Of a stretch of 64,000 nucleotides of DNA, positions 1 to 12,010 are shown piece after piece (the first letter of the stretch is position 1; every line of letters begins with the position of its first letter). This stretch comes from Tetrahymena thermophila SB210. Taxonomy: Eukaryota > Ciliophora > Oligohymenophorea > Hymenostomatida > Tetrahymenidae. A program made the translations under genes and the position numbers. Under the pieces are notes generated by a model that searched no databases, was not told the DNA's origin, and saw nothing but the letters and a program-made list of their open reading frames with translations. Location of the stretch: contig NW_002476438.1 in NCBI RefSeq assembly GCF_000189635.1, positions 1 to 64,000 of the forward strand, given 5' to 3'.

Positions 1-1510
1 AATTAAATATTTTGACATTGAACATAAACTTTTATGTTAGAAAATAGATTCTTATATAAAGCAAAGCTTTAATTCTAATTTTTTAAAAATTTAAAAAAAT
101 AATTTTGAGAAAATACTCTTATAATATATTTATTGATGCTCTTTTTTCCATATAAAAATTTTTAGAGTTTTAACAAAATAATCAAATATTGCATTCTAGC
201 TTAGAAATATTTAATGGACTAAAAAATCAATTGAAAGCATAAAGCATTAATCGAATTTTTATTGATTAATTGTTTTATCTAAAATAAATTCATGGTATTT
301 AGCTAAATTAAATATCGTTCATAACTCTATTTTCTAATCTGGACACACATTTATTTAATATTGCTTAAGTTCCAACATAATTTTTTCTCAAGGATAAGAC
401 ATCTTGGAAGTATTTGAATGTATTTATAAATGAAATTACAATTTTAAGAACTGTAAAAAGGTGTCAAAGTAAATTTTGCGCCATTGTATTATAATAAAAA
501 GATATTTTAGCTTATTAGTTATAAGAGACATTCAAGCTTTAAAAATAAAATGAACGATTAAATTAATTGTGATTTGTAACAAAATATTTATAAAAAATAT
601 TGCACTTTCATGAATTCAAAAATAGTAATTAAAAAATACCTGAACATTTAGTGTATACAAAATTAATCTATTTCGATATTTGATTGATTCAATTGGTTTT
701 GAGCCATAGTGTTAAAACATAAACTTGCCTTTGAAGAAATTTGTTCATAAAATAAAATACATTTTTCTGCATTTGAAAATATACGGTTTACGATCTAAAA
801 AAAATATCTGTAGCCATAAAATTAAAAAAATTCTAGTACTTAAATATTTAATATCAACAGCATTAAGAAATTTTGTACAAAATAATTCAAAGAGTAATAA
901 ATACAATAAAAAGGAAGAAAAAATATCAATTTTATGTTTTGTTCAATCTCAAAACAAAATGTGTTTTTGTGGTAATAAATGCTAATTTGAGCTTTGTTTT
1001 GGTATATTCGTAATAAAATAAAAGTTAATTACCTTTTACACAATAAAGTAGAAGAAAAGCTATCTCCAAATTTTAATTAACTTACATTTAATTAAAACAC
1101 AAAGCATGCATATATTAGTTTTTGCTTTAGTTCTATAAATTATTATCAATCATCAGAATTAATTACATAACAAATATAACAAATATGAATTGAAAGTGTA
1201 AATAAGTATTCAAAGAATTTATCTGTTCTAAAAGAAAATTTACAAAAATTGAAATTATCTTGAAAATATCCTTACAAAATACTAAAAATTATATTTAAAA
1301 CACTATTAAAATGATTATAAAAAATAAAATAAATAAAATTAATATTTATTTAAATAAAAAATTGAAAAATAACTTCAATTTTTCAACATAACTATTAATT
1401 GTATTATAATCTTTATAAACATAAAATTTAATTCTTCCAAGATAATTTTAAAAACTTAAATTGTCTTTTTTAGCGCCTTCTATAAATTTATATAATAAAT
1501 ATAGATAAAA
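1..1510. repeat. Partial copy 0 of tandem-array segment B
   Basis: This stretch aligns along most of its length with 9885-11400 and 17830-19290, for example around 300-520 and 1080-1180, with small indels. It is the 3' part of a third array unit whose gene-bearing part would lie left of the window. I see no convincing gene in it; the open stretches are short and not conserved as proteins among the three copies. Confidence 0.8.
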
Positions 1511-1668
1511 AATATTCCTTTCATTACAATATAGTCTATTAAATTAGATATAATACAGTCTTTTCAAACCAAGTAAGTAACTCGCGGTTTATCATAAATA
1601 TGTAATTTTTGAAGTATTTTAATTTTATTAATTTTTTAATATCTTAATGGTTATAACTTAATATGCCG

Positions 1669-1766
1669 TAATTCCTCATTAATTAAGGCCACTCACCCCC
1701 CAAAGTTTTTTGAAAAAAAATGGCCTCAAAAAATTTTTTAAAATGGCCTTAATTAATGAAGAATTA
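1669..1766. mobile_element. 98-bp palindromic MITE-like element
   Basis: The ends are inverted repeats of 22 bases with one mismatch (left 1669-1690, right 1745-1766), sharing the core CTCATTAATTAAGGCC. Just inside the left arm is a run of C (around 1691-1702), striking in this AT-rich DNA. The core recurs at 5388-5402 and in the arms of 7345-7474, so it is a family. No coding capacity; the transposase family is unknown. Confidence 0.55.
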
Positions 1767-2872
1767 GGTTTTTTATAATTTTAGCATATTTTTAATTTTA
1801 TTTAAATTTAACATTTTAAAAATTTTATAATTTGCCGTATTTCTTCTTTCTATTCATTTTTTCTTAATCTAAATTTCTTTTCATATTTCCTTATTATTTA
1901 TTATTCTGAATTAACAAGTTTATGTTCTGTTTTTGAGTTTTTGGAATTATTAATTAATTTAAAATGCAAATTTTAAAAAGATAATCATTCAACATACTGC
2001 ATTAAATCTTAAATTTTAAGTTTGTTTCATAAATAATATAAAAATGAAAATTAATTAAACTTTTTTTCTTCATGAGTAATTATTAGAATTAATTCTTTTA
2101 TTTTACATAAAAATCAATATTTCAAAATATTTTTTGATAGGATGTAAAGAAAGTATTTTATCATTTTAAATGAATTGGTGAAATTATTGAAATAATTAAT
2201 TAATTTGTTTAAAATAATTTAAATTTTTATGATATGAAAATTCTCGTTTTTTAATCATTAAACCTAATTTATTTATTTAGATGTTTTTCTAAAATATTTG
2301 ATCATGCAAAACTTCATTTTTAAAATTAAAATCTGATTTATTATTTAATAATTAAAGATATTATTTTTGAAGAAGAAGGCACTAAAGTTATATAATATTC
2401 AATTTTAATACATTTATTTTAATTTAGATTATTTATAATTTTGACCAATAAAAAGAGCTAAGTCATACTTAAACTAATTGATTTCTATGACTTCTTAACT
2501 TGAAAAATAAATTTAAGAAAGTAAAATAACTAACTATATTTATTACTTTAAATCTATACAAGAGAAAGAAGTTTGAGTTGGTTAACTTTAAAGGTTATTT
2601 TTTTAAAAATTAATATTAAATACTTTTCCAGTAGCAGCATAACAAATTAATTCCTATTTTATTAATAACAATATTATTTTTAAATTATTGATCTAAGCTA
2701 AAGAGAATATAGCCAAGAGCTGCCTCATAATCCATTTCAGATAAAAAAATAATTTTAAAATATTTTAGTATAAACAGATCATAATAAAAATAATTTTTAA
2801 CAGAATTTATAAAACAAATTTTATTATTTTTTAAAATTAAATTTATAATTTTATATTAAACAATTTATTTTT

Positions 2873-3134
2873 ATAAAACCGTAAATCCTCAATAGAAATT
2901 GCTTTACGAATTGCCAGTTTTTAAAAAAATGTGTGATTTTTCAAAAGAAGAATTTTAAAAAATCTCGCCCGGCCCGGCTTTCAAAACCTAGCAAAAAATC
3001 ATGGTGGATAAAATAAAAAATATTATTTATTATCTCCTGAAACATTTAAAATTATGTTATTATTAAGAATAAATGAAAATGGTGATAAATACAGAAGAAT
3101 TTTTTGAATTTATGATTTCATTTTACGGTTCATA
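2873..3134. repeat. Possible 260-bp inverted-repeat element with a GC-rich centre
   Basis: AACCGTAAA-containing ends at 2873-2886 and 3120-3134 are inverted relative to each other over about 12 bases. Between them, at 2965-2985, is a GC-rich patch containing CCCGGCCCGG, unusual for this genome. No coding capacity. Short arms make this a weak call. Confidence 0.25.
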
Positions 3135-3541
3135 ATAAAATTTAATTCAATAATTAAAGAAAAAATTTAAAGAAAAAATAAAAAATTAATTTAAACTCAA
3201 CAATAATTAAAAATATTTTTTTTATTTACAAATTATCCTCCTAATTCGAAAATTTTCCTAATAAACTGATCTTTATCAAAAGTATAACTTTAGACTTGTA
3301 TAAATAAAATGAAAAAAACAAAATTAAAATCGCTTTTTGATATTAAAAATAATTTTTCTTTATCAATAATAAAAATTTATCTTATTTTAAAGTCCTTCCT
3401 ATTCAGTAGTGCAGACAGTAAAGTACTATCAATTGATGATATTTTTCAAGAAATATAATATAATTCAATTAAAATTTGAATGAAAAAAACTATAAATAAC
3501 AAAAAATATAATATAATATAACTCATCGTAGAGAAATTACT

Positions 3542-4915
3542 TCAAGAAATATTTAAATTTTACAATCTCTTACATTTTTTTATAATTTAAATTTATAATT
3601 TTGCATCAGCTTGACTCTCATATAAATAAAAGTTTTTTAAATAAAGAGCTTATATCTTTTACAACTTGTAAATATTTTAGAAAAGATTAGAATTTGATAT
3701 TAAATTTCTATTTTAATCACCATAGAATACCTTTAGACTCTTTAATTATTACTAATAATTTCCAATGCAATCAAAAATCTTGTTTATTCTTTATTAGGAA
3801 TTAGGATAGTTTACATCTATTGAGAGATTTTCTATTTTTAATTATTTGATGAATAAAATAAAATTCTATACATCTTCTTAACTCTTTTTATCAGTATTTG
3901 AATATTATTGTAGATGACCTAAACTTAATTTTAGAGTTTTTAAATTTTACAATGATAAAATAAACTCATATAACTTTAGTCTATATCTTTCACCTTCAGG
4001 CATATCTTTCTAAGCAAAATTTATACTTAGTGTTTAAATGCAACTTACATCTTATTTGTATAATTCTTGAACAGATTTTAAATTCTTTATTTTCTAATTA
4101 TTTTGAAGCTGTACTTAAATTGAAATAAATTTAAATGTATTTATATCTTCGGTAGTACTAAAAAGTGCTCTGCATGGATTACCGCTATCGTATTATTTTA
4201 AGAAATCCTTTGTAGCAATGGGTATTTAGTATTTCTGTAAAAATTTTATAGGCTGTAATAAACAATCAAATTTCTGAGCAAACCAATACTAAATATCACT
4301 AAATATGTATTGAGGGTTTTAATAAATATTTTTAGGTAAAAAAGTGTTATTTAATTGATATTCTTAGAAAAAATAAACACACTAATTGCAATTTTATTCA
4401 CAATTAGCTGGACAATATTAAAAGCACTTTTAATATAAAGTTGCTTAACCCCAGTTTGTCTTATATTCTCTCCATTTAATATTTTTAGGATCTCCTACAA
4501 TTTTATTTAATTTTAGAACCCTCATATAATGATTGCATAATTTTAAGTACACTGAATGTAAAACATGATGTGTAGGATTTTAGAAAAGATTAAGAAAGTA
4601 CATAGCACTAAATAATCTATTGTCATTAATAATTTAATCAAATTGATTAATTTATAGCTTACTATCTTTTTCATTTTATATAAAAATATAATTCTTTTTC
4701 TTTTAAAAAAAGTGAAGAGTTAAATTTATAGGATCATCTGTTGACTTAATCAATTAGGTAAAAGTTTATTTTCTTTATTATTTTATCTCAAAATTTAGTT
4801 TGTTTTGGTCTGTAAAGAATATGTCTTCTTAAACATTTAAATAATGCATCATTTTTTGATAGAAGCGTAATTCTTACTTTTATTACTCAGTTAGTTATGC
4901 ATTAATTTACATCAT
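3542..4915 (-). CDS. Hypothetical protein with leucine-rich C-terminal half
   Basis: A single open frame of 458 codons in ciliate code (457 residues), from tandem methionines at 4915-4910 to TGA at 3542-3544. The first half is charged, Q-rich and contains a small Cys cluster near residues 180-200 (CFQYCPANCEQNCNQC). From about residue 290 leucine-spaced phrases such as LQNLKTLKLSLG appear, the last at the C-terminus (RLQNLNIS). This resembles the irregular leucine-rich repeat proteins that ciliates have in large numbers, but I cannot assign a function. No signal peptide or membrane segment is evident. GC content is visibly higher than in the DNA on either side, and no intron is needed. It stands alone between array segments; another in-frame upstream start is not obvious. 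The reading frame is certain; the LRR label is an inference. Confidence 0.8.
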
Positions 4916-6082
4916 TTTATTTAATTTTTTTGATTTATTTTTTAATTAAATTAAAAATTAGATTTATTTTTTTAATTTCATTTAATAAGCAAATGTTTTG
5001 ATATTTAAAGCCAAAATAAAAGAAATTAATAAGTAATAAGTTATAATCTGAATTAGTCACCCGCAAAAATATAAGAAATTCTTAAAATAAGTGTCTATAT
5101 TAATAAAAATGTAATATATTTTATGATATTAGTAATTAAATAAAATTTTTATTTTCTCAAAACTAGAAAAAAAAATCATCATTTAACAGAAATAGAAGCT
5201 TAATTTAAAATATTATTAATGATCAAACTATTATTTATTATAATCCTCACACATATTTGAAAGTTAGTAAAATATAATCAATTTATTTAGTTTCTTTTCA
5301 TATTTTTAATTAACTCATTTTATTCATTTTAGTTTTTTTTTTAAAGAAAGTTTAAAAAATAAATTTGAGTGTTAATATACCTTATTTCCTCATTAATTAA
5401 GACAACCTTTAGTTAAGGCCATTTTAGAAAATTTTTGGAAAGTTTTCATTTTTGAGTCTTAAATTCAATTTCTCTATCTCTTAAATTATAAAAATTACAG
5501 TATATATACAATAAATTCTTAAAATAGTGTCTGCTTTAATTATAATAAAAAATTTATTCTATCAAATATAAATAGCGTCAAAAATATCTTTAAAAATATT
5601 ATAAAATCAATAAATAATAAATTAAAATTTGAATCTTTCTTTCATCCATAATATAAATATTATGAATTCTTAAAATATGTGTCTATATTAATCAAATAAA
5701 AGAATTATTCCTTTTTTTTGATGTAAGAACAATAATATAGAAGTAATACTTTATTATCTGATGAATAATTCTTTTAAATATTTTAGCAATTATTTTTTAT
5801 AATATAAACTCAATAACTTTTTCATTCACTTAGCTATTATCTATGATAAATTCCCTTATTTTCAAGTTTGATTAAGTAACTCACTCACTTATTCATTCAT
5901 TTTTATCATCCAATTTAATTTAATTTATTTACTTATTTTAATTTTAATAATAATATGAATTGATTAATAAAGAATTTTATTCTATTTTATAATTAAAAAC
6001 TAACAAAGATATATTAATATTAATAGAAAAAGAAGGATAGAAAATTTAAAATAATAAGAATATTATTTAAAAAAACTTTTTA
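4916..6082. other. Gene-free AT-rich stretch with a solo palindrome arm
   Basis: No gene seen on either strand. At 5381-5428 there is one arm of the CTCATTAATTAAGG palindrome family followed by a second, imperfect AGTTAAGGCC copy; no opposite arm was found, so it looks like a truncated element. Confidence 0.5.
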
Positions 6083-7344
6083 TCTAAATAAGTAATAGAG
6101 TGAGTATTAATGATTTAATTTTATCATATATAAATTAATTAAAAAAAAAAAAGTTAGATTAAACAGTAAAAAATTATGTAATATATTTTAAACCAAAGCT
6201 TTCTAAAATAAAATTATTTTTTAAATACTTTTATGGTTTTAATGTAATTAATTTATTATTTTTTTAAAAAGTTGTAAATAAGTCTTTACAATTATCCTTC
6301 TATTATTTTTTAATAAGATTTTATATTCATTTTACTTATCCAAAATTATTATAAAAACATTATATATGCCATATTCTATTGATGTGTAGTGATTTTTATA
6401 TTTTTAATAAACCTTGTAATAAAATTATCCTTATTTTAAAAAATAGCATACAGTAAATCTTCATATTAACATAACTAATTTCCACCTGCTTCTTTAGATT
6501 TTTTTAAGCTATAAAGACAGATTTTAAGAAGAAGAAAAAATGGCTATAGAAGGAGTCTAAATTAGTGAGAGCTTATTGTATAGAACTAATTTTCTATTAG
6601 AGTAGTAAAATGTAAATAAGAATTAAAAAAATCTTAAAGAAAAAAATAAAGCACAAATTTTTTTATAATTTGAAAAGTAAATTATGATTTATATTTTTAA
6701 TCTTAATATCTTTTCTTATTTAAATAAATAAAAATAAATGAATCTATAAAAATACTACATTAATTACCTCAAAAGTAATAGGAAAATAATTAAAATCGTA
6801 TCAAAATAAATTATCATAATTTAATTTATATTTTGATAATAAATATAAAAAATACTTTATTTTTTTAAAATTATTATCAATTTTCTCATTAAATATTTAA
6901 TAAAATACTTTAATAATTTTATCTCAAATAGTAATTTCATATAATTTTTTCTAAAATATTTAGAGTTTATTTACTTTATATTTATAAATTAATATATATG
7001 TATTTTTGTTTTCAGTCTGATCAATCTTCAAATTCATGCCTCTCTCTTAATTTTTATGGTGAATTATTAATTACTTACTTATTTTTAATTTTTTTTAATA
7101 AGTATATTTTTATAGAACAATTTTTATTTCTTTTCTGATCTTTCTATTAGTTTTTATATTACTTTAGTTAAAATACCTAAAATTTGAAAACGAAATATTT
7201 TAAAATGATTATTTCTTAATTTTATTTTAATATAAAATAAGTAAATAAAAACTAATTAAATAAAGAACAAATCTAGAAAACTATTTTATATTGAATAAGA
7301 ATGAATACCAAAAATATAAGATAAAATTCAAAGAAAATACTATA

Positions 7345-7474
7345 CACTGTAAATGCTCATTGATTAAAGTGTATTTTAATTAAGGCATTTTTTTCTTAAA
7401 TTTTTTATTTTGGCACTTTTTTTTGGGCAAAAAAGATACTTAGGGAATGCCTTAATTAATGAGCATCTACAGTA
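7345..7474. mobile_element. ~130-bp palindromic MITE-like insertion
   Basis: The arms are inverted repeats of about 20 bases: CTGTAAATGCTCATT near 7347 and its imperfect complement ending near 7473. They carry the same CTCATTAATTAAGGC core as the element at 1669-1766. The duplicated locus at about 15605 reads straight through without it, so this is an insertion (or precise loss) that happened after the array duplicated. Target duplication is probably 2-4 bases of TA-rich sequence. No coding capacity. Confidence 0.65.
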
Positions 7475-8168
7475 TATGAGTAAACAATTAGTCATTTGAA
7501 ATATTATTAATTGATAATCTACTCATTTAAAGTAGAAAATATATTTTTTAAAATAAGAAAGATCAAAAAATTACTATTAATTCTTAAAAAATTGTATACA
7601 AATATCCTAAAATATTTTCGTTTGCTGAAATATTTATAAATCTGTAAATGATATATTTAACATCAAGATTAAATTAAAATAATAACATTTTACATAAATA
7701 TCTTACAATTAATAATGAATGGTAATTTTTTGTTGCTAATCAATAATTGTTAAAGGATTATTTATTAAAATCACTAATTTATTGATTTATATATATTAGC
7801 TTTCTATAAATTAGATTCTAGTTATCGCAAATTTAATTAGTCACAAAAAATCATACATTTATACATATCCATAAAAAGTTGATAAAATTAATTAAATAAA
7901 TTGGTAGCCCCTAAGATATTTACACATATTTAAGAAATAATTGCAAACATAGCTAGAACAGATAATTTAGCCTAATAGATTATTTTATAATACACCTTAT
8001 AAAAAATATTATTTGCCTCTAAAGATAAAAATCGATGGGTATATTTATAGTTTTTAACACTTCTACAACTCTTAACTATCTATTTATATGAATCAAGAAC
8101 TAAATAGGTATTTCAAATATAAATAATTTCTTCAAAAAAAAATAATAATAACAAAAAAAATTAGTTAA

Positions 8169-8393
8169 ATGAACAAATAAATCTTCTGCATACTTTTACT
8201 TGCATTACTCTGTTTAAGTGCAGCTCAAAATTTGAGAAATCTCTAAACAGATGGAAATGAAACTAAAACAGAAAAAAAAATATGTAATCCAGTAACTGGA
8301 GAATGCTGCATACCTAGCGAATCTGATTGTAGTTGTTGGTTTTACCTCTTGGTTGATAATGAATTTAAAGCATTTTATATGTGTGATGACTGA
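8169..8393 (+). CDS. Small secreted Cys-rich peptide, CDCW-type (copy 1)
   Basis: A 74-residue protein in ciliate code, ATG 8169, TGA 8391-8393. Residues 1-19 form a clear signal peptide (hydrophobic LLLALLCLSAA, cleavage near A18-A19/Q20). A short linker (TDGNETKTEKK) with one N-glycosylation-like NET follows. The mature end has cysteines in the order C, CC, C, C, C around a CSCWFY core, closing with CDD. The single exon is preceded by an A-rich leader. It faces the minus-strand gene 9093-9290 across about 700 bases. It has a strongly diverged copy at 16269-16496. Function unknown. Size, secretion and cysteine content would suit an extracellular signal, toxin or defence peptide, but nothing here decides among these. 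Confidence 0.85.
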
Positions 8394-9092
8394 GATTAAC
8401 AAACTATGATTTTATACTGTTTAAAAACATTTTAATATAGTGATACATTATTCAAGTATTTTATATAATATATATTTGTTTTTATCATCTTTAAATTAAT
8501 TTTTAATAGAAAATCAATTATCTAGGCACTAATAAAAGTAAATGCTAATTTAATATACAAGCTAGTTTAATTTTTAATGCATAATTGAAATTATTTTTTC
8601 TAATTTAATGTATTTACTTCAATTTAATAAAATTTTTAATCAAATTATGAAATTTAAGCATAAAGATTTTTCAATTTAAAACTTTTCCTCTTTTTTAAAA
8701 AATCATCTTTATAGGTAACGAGTACCAAAGGTGTATTTCTTAATTTATTATAAAATATATATTTATAAATTAATAAATCTTTGCATTTCAACTCTATTTA
8801 ATATATTCTATGTAAATTATTATTGCGTTTTCAGCATCATTATTGATATTTTTTATAAGTTTTTTATATCATTTGCATAAATAACTGCTATATTCAGATG
8901 TTACTAATATATTTTAAATACAAATAAGAGAAAAAAAAACAATCTGATTAAATAATTAATAAATTTTAATCATAAATTTGAAATTATAAGTGAAGAATTA
9001 ATTAATATTATAAAATTTCGTTTACAAATATATATAGTTTAACATATATAAACTTATTGTAAAAATAATAATTTATTTAAATTTAATTTTCT

Positions 9093-9290
9093 TCAACATG
9101 TGTATTTGCATTCTTTAACTTTTGTGCAATCCCAACAATCACAACCTTCTTCTCCAATAAGACATTTTACTTCAAATTCAACTTGACGGTATAACTTAAT
9201 TGTTTTGGGTTTTTATTCAGCAGCTTAAGTGACTGTAGTGAAAGCACATAAAACTAGAAGGACGAGGAGAGCAAAAATAGAAACTTTCAT
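9093..9290 (-). CDS. Small secreted Cys-rich peptide, CDCW-type, minus strand (copy 1)
   Basis: A 65-residue protein in ciliate code, ATG 9290-9288, TGA 9095-9093. Residues 1-23 are a signal peptide (MKVSIFALLVLLVLCAF then TTVTQA). The mature part is short and basic at first (EQKPKTIKLYRQ), then carries C, CDCWDC, C and a final C. The CDCW core matches that of the facing gene 8169-8393 and its copy, so the two look like distant relatives in convergent orientation. The second copy (17192-17389) differs at only four residues. Single exon. Function unknown. Confidence 0.85.
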
Positions 9291-9780
9291 TTTGAGATAT
9301 TATTTTTAATTTAAGTTGTTTTTTTTTTAATTATTTATTATGAGGTTTAAATATCATATCTCAATTTAAACAATATTTATTTGATTTCAACTACTAAATG
9401 TATTGATTACAACTTTCAATTGAATTAAATACAGGTTTTTCTTCCATTAAAATATAAAGCAAAATAGTGAAAGCTAATAAAAATAGTCTTCTATAATTTT
9501 TTTTAGATTTTATGAGCTAAATGAGGGCTTTTAAAACTAAAAGCAAAGGTTTTTAGTGACATTAGTTTTAAATTGTTAGGATAAAAGCGATTACATTGTT
9601 TTTCTCATTTAAATACTTTCCTACCCGTTAGGTATGTATATCTACTAGAGTCTAGTAAAATAAATAGTAAATTAAAATTATATAAGCGAATTAAAAGCTT
9701 AATTTTATTTCATCTAAAAATAATGAAAAGAATTAATTAGCTTTTAGAAAAATCTATGAGCAAAATTAATTAATTAAAAT

Positions 9781-12010
9781 AAATCCCCTAATAAAAATAA
9801 TTAAGAAAAACTCAAAAGCCTTATAACAAAGATATTTATTAACTAATTTAGCTACACTTACACATCATAAAAATTAAATTTCTTCACAATTCAACATAAA
9901 TTTTTATGCAGAAAATAGATTCTTTTAATAACACAAATTTAATTCTAATTTGGTAATAAATTAAAAAAAATCATTTTGAGAAAATATTCTTTAAATAAAT
10001 TGATGCTCTTTTTTCCATATTGAAAAGTATTAAGGGTTTTAAAAAAGTAATCACATATCACATTCTAGCTTGGAGATATTTAATGGACTAAAAAATTAAT
10101 TGAAAAGCATTAATCGAATTTTTATTGATTAATTGTTTTATCCAAAATTAATTCTTGGTATTTAGCTAAATTAAATATTGTTCATAACTCTATTTTCTAA
10201 TCTGGACACACCTTTATTCAATATTTTTTAAGTTCCAACATAAATTTTTCGTAAAAATAAGACATCTTGGAAGTATTTGCATGCATTTATAAATGAAATT
10301 ACAATTTTAAGAACTGTAAAAAGGTGTCAAAGTAAATTTTGCGCCATTGTATTATAATAAAAAGATATTTTAGCTTATTAGTTATAGAAGACATTCAAGC
10401 TTTGAAGAATATAATGAAAAAATTAATTAATTGTGATTTGTAACAAAATATTGTAATTTCATGAATTCAATAATAATTAAAAAATATCTTAACACCAAGT
10501 TTTTACAAAATTAATCTATTTCGATATTTATTTAATTCAATTAGTTTTGAGCCATAGCATTAAAACATAAATTTGCTATTGAAGAAATTATTCATAAAAT
10601 AAAATACATTTTACTGAATTTGAAAATATATGGATCGAAGCAAAAATATATGTAGTCATAAAATTAAAAAAACTCAAGTACTAAAATATTTAATATCAAT
10701 AGGTTTAAGAAATTTTGTACAAAATAGTTCATAGAGCAATAAATACAATTATAAGGAAGAAAATAATAATAATATTGTGTTTTACTCAATCTCAAAACAT
10801 AATTGATTTTAGTGGTAATAAATGTTAATTTGAGTTTAGTATAGGTCTTATGGTAATAAAATAAAAGTTAATTACTTTTAGCTCATATTATTAGATATAT
10901 TAATAGAAGAATATCTATCTCCAAATTTTTATTAATATAAATTTAATTAAAACATAAAGCATACATATATTAGTTTTTGCTTTAGTTCTATAAATTATTA
11001 TGAATCATCAGAGTTAATTACATAAAAAATATTAATTGAAAGTGTAAATAAATATTTCAAAAATTTATCTGTTCTATAAGAAAATTTATAACTATGGAAA
11101 CATTCTTAAAATATCCTTTTAAAATACTAAAAAATTATATTTAAAACATTATTAAAATGATTATAAAAAATAAAATAAATACTTTTACAATTTATTTAAC
11201 TAAAAATAATTTAAACAATAGCTTCAATTTTTCAACACAACTATTAATTGTATTATAATTTTTAAAATAAAAAAAATTAATATTCCAAACGATGTTTTTC
11301 AGATTTAAAAATTAAGAAACATCAATAATTTTTAAAACTTCAATTTGCTTTTTTAGTATTATATAAATTTAAAAAATAAATATAGATAAAATTATATATT
11401 ATATAAGCTTATATTAATTAATTATTTTAGTTATATCATTTATTTTAATATTTTTAACTTTATTTCCTTACTTTAAAATATACTCTTTTAGATTAATTAT
11501 AATAAAGGTTAATATTTTAAAGATTTATATATTATAAGAGATAGGTTAGAAGAAGTTTTTGTTCATAAAAAAATATATTAATATAAAGTGTATGAGGTAA
11601 TAAAAATATTAATTAAAATTTAGTATTTGTGTCTGAATATAACAAAATTTTTTATTTTAAATCAAATTATTTTTAAATGAAAGCTATTAATTATTTTATA
11701 TTTAATTTGATAGATTTCAATCCAGCAATGCATTTATTTATTTAGGATTTTTATTATTACTAAAAATAATAATCAAACGATGAATTAAGAAGTAAAAAAA
11801 AATCTTACATTCTTTAATTTAATAAATAAATTGAAAATTAAAATAATGTTCTATAAGTTGAATTAATTTTCAATATTTTTTAGATTTAAATAAATCAATT
11901 ATTAATAACTTACAAATTGCAATTATGAAATATATTTTTTATTATAAAATCATAGTTTTTCTTAATATTATTTTTTTAGAAATAATATTTTTTAACATTT
12001 TTATTTAGGA
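9781..12010. repeat. Tandem-array segment B, copy 1
   Basis: Aligns with 17758-19912, and its first 1.5 kb aligns with 1-1510. It holds no gene that I can support. Homology to the second copy ends near 12010, in a TTTTTATTTA stretch, shortly before unrelated sequence and the assembly gap. Confidence 0.85.

Larger units (their letters stand above)
6083..9659. repeat. Tandem-array segment A, copy 1
   Basis: Aligns base for base over most of its length with 14363-17757, with scattered substitutions and small indels. It carries the convergent peptide genes 8169-8393 and 9093-9290. The main differences are a palindromic insertion at 7345-7474 present only here, and about 120 extra bases just after its end (9660-9780) before segment B resumes. 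Confidence 0.9.

Noticed and set aside
725-985. Standard-code frame of 86 codons
   Set aside because: It lies in array segment B. The corresponding regions at 10570 and 18480 carry indels and stops that do not respect the frame, and TAA/TAG are not stops in this genome.
1691-1702. Short C run recalling the telomere repeat CCCCAA
   Set aside because: A single short run inside a palindromic element, not a repeat array; no chromosome end or breakage site is indicated.
2463-2735. Minus-strand ciliate-code frame of 91 codons starting MDYEAALGYILFSLDQQF
   Set aside because: The first 20 residues look gene-like, but the rest is low-complexity and no splice partner or homologue was recognised; in this AT-rich DNA with one stop codon such lengths occur by chance.
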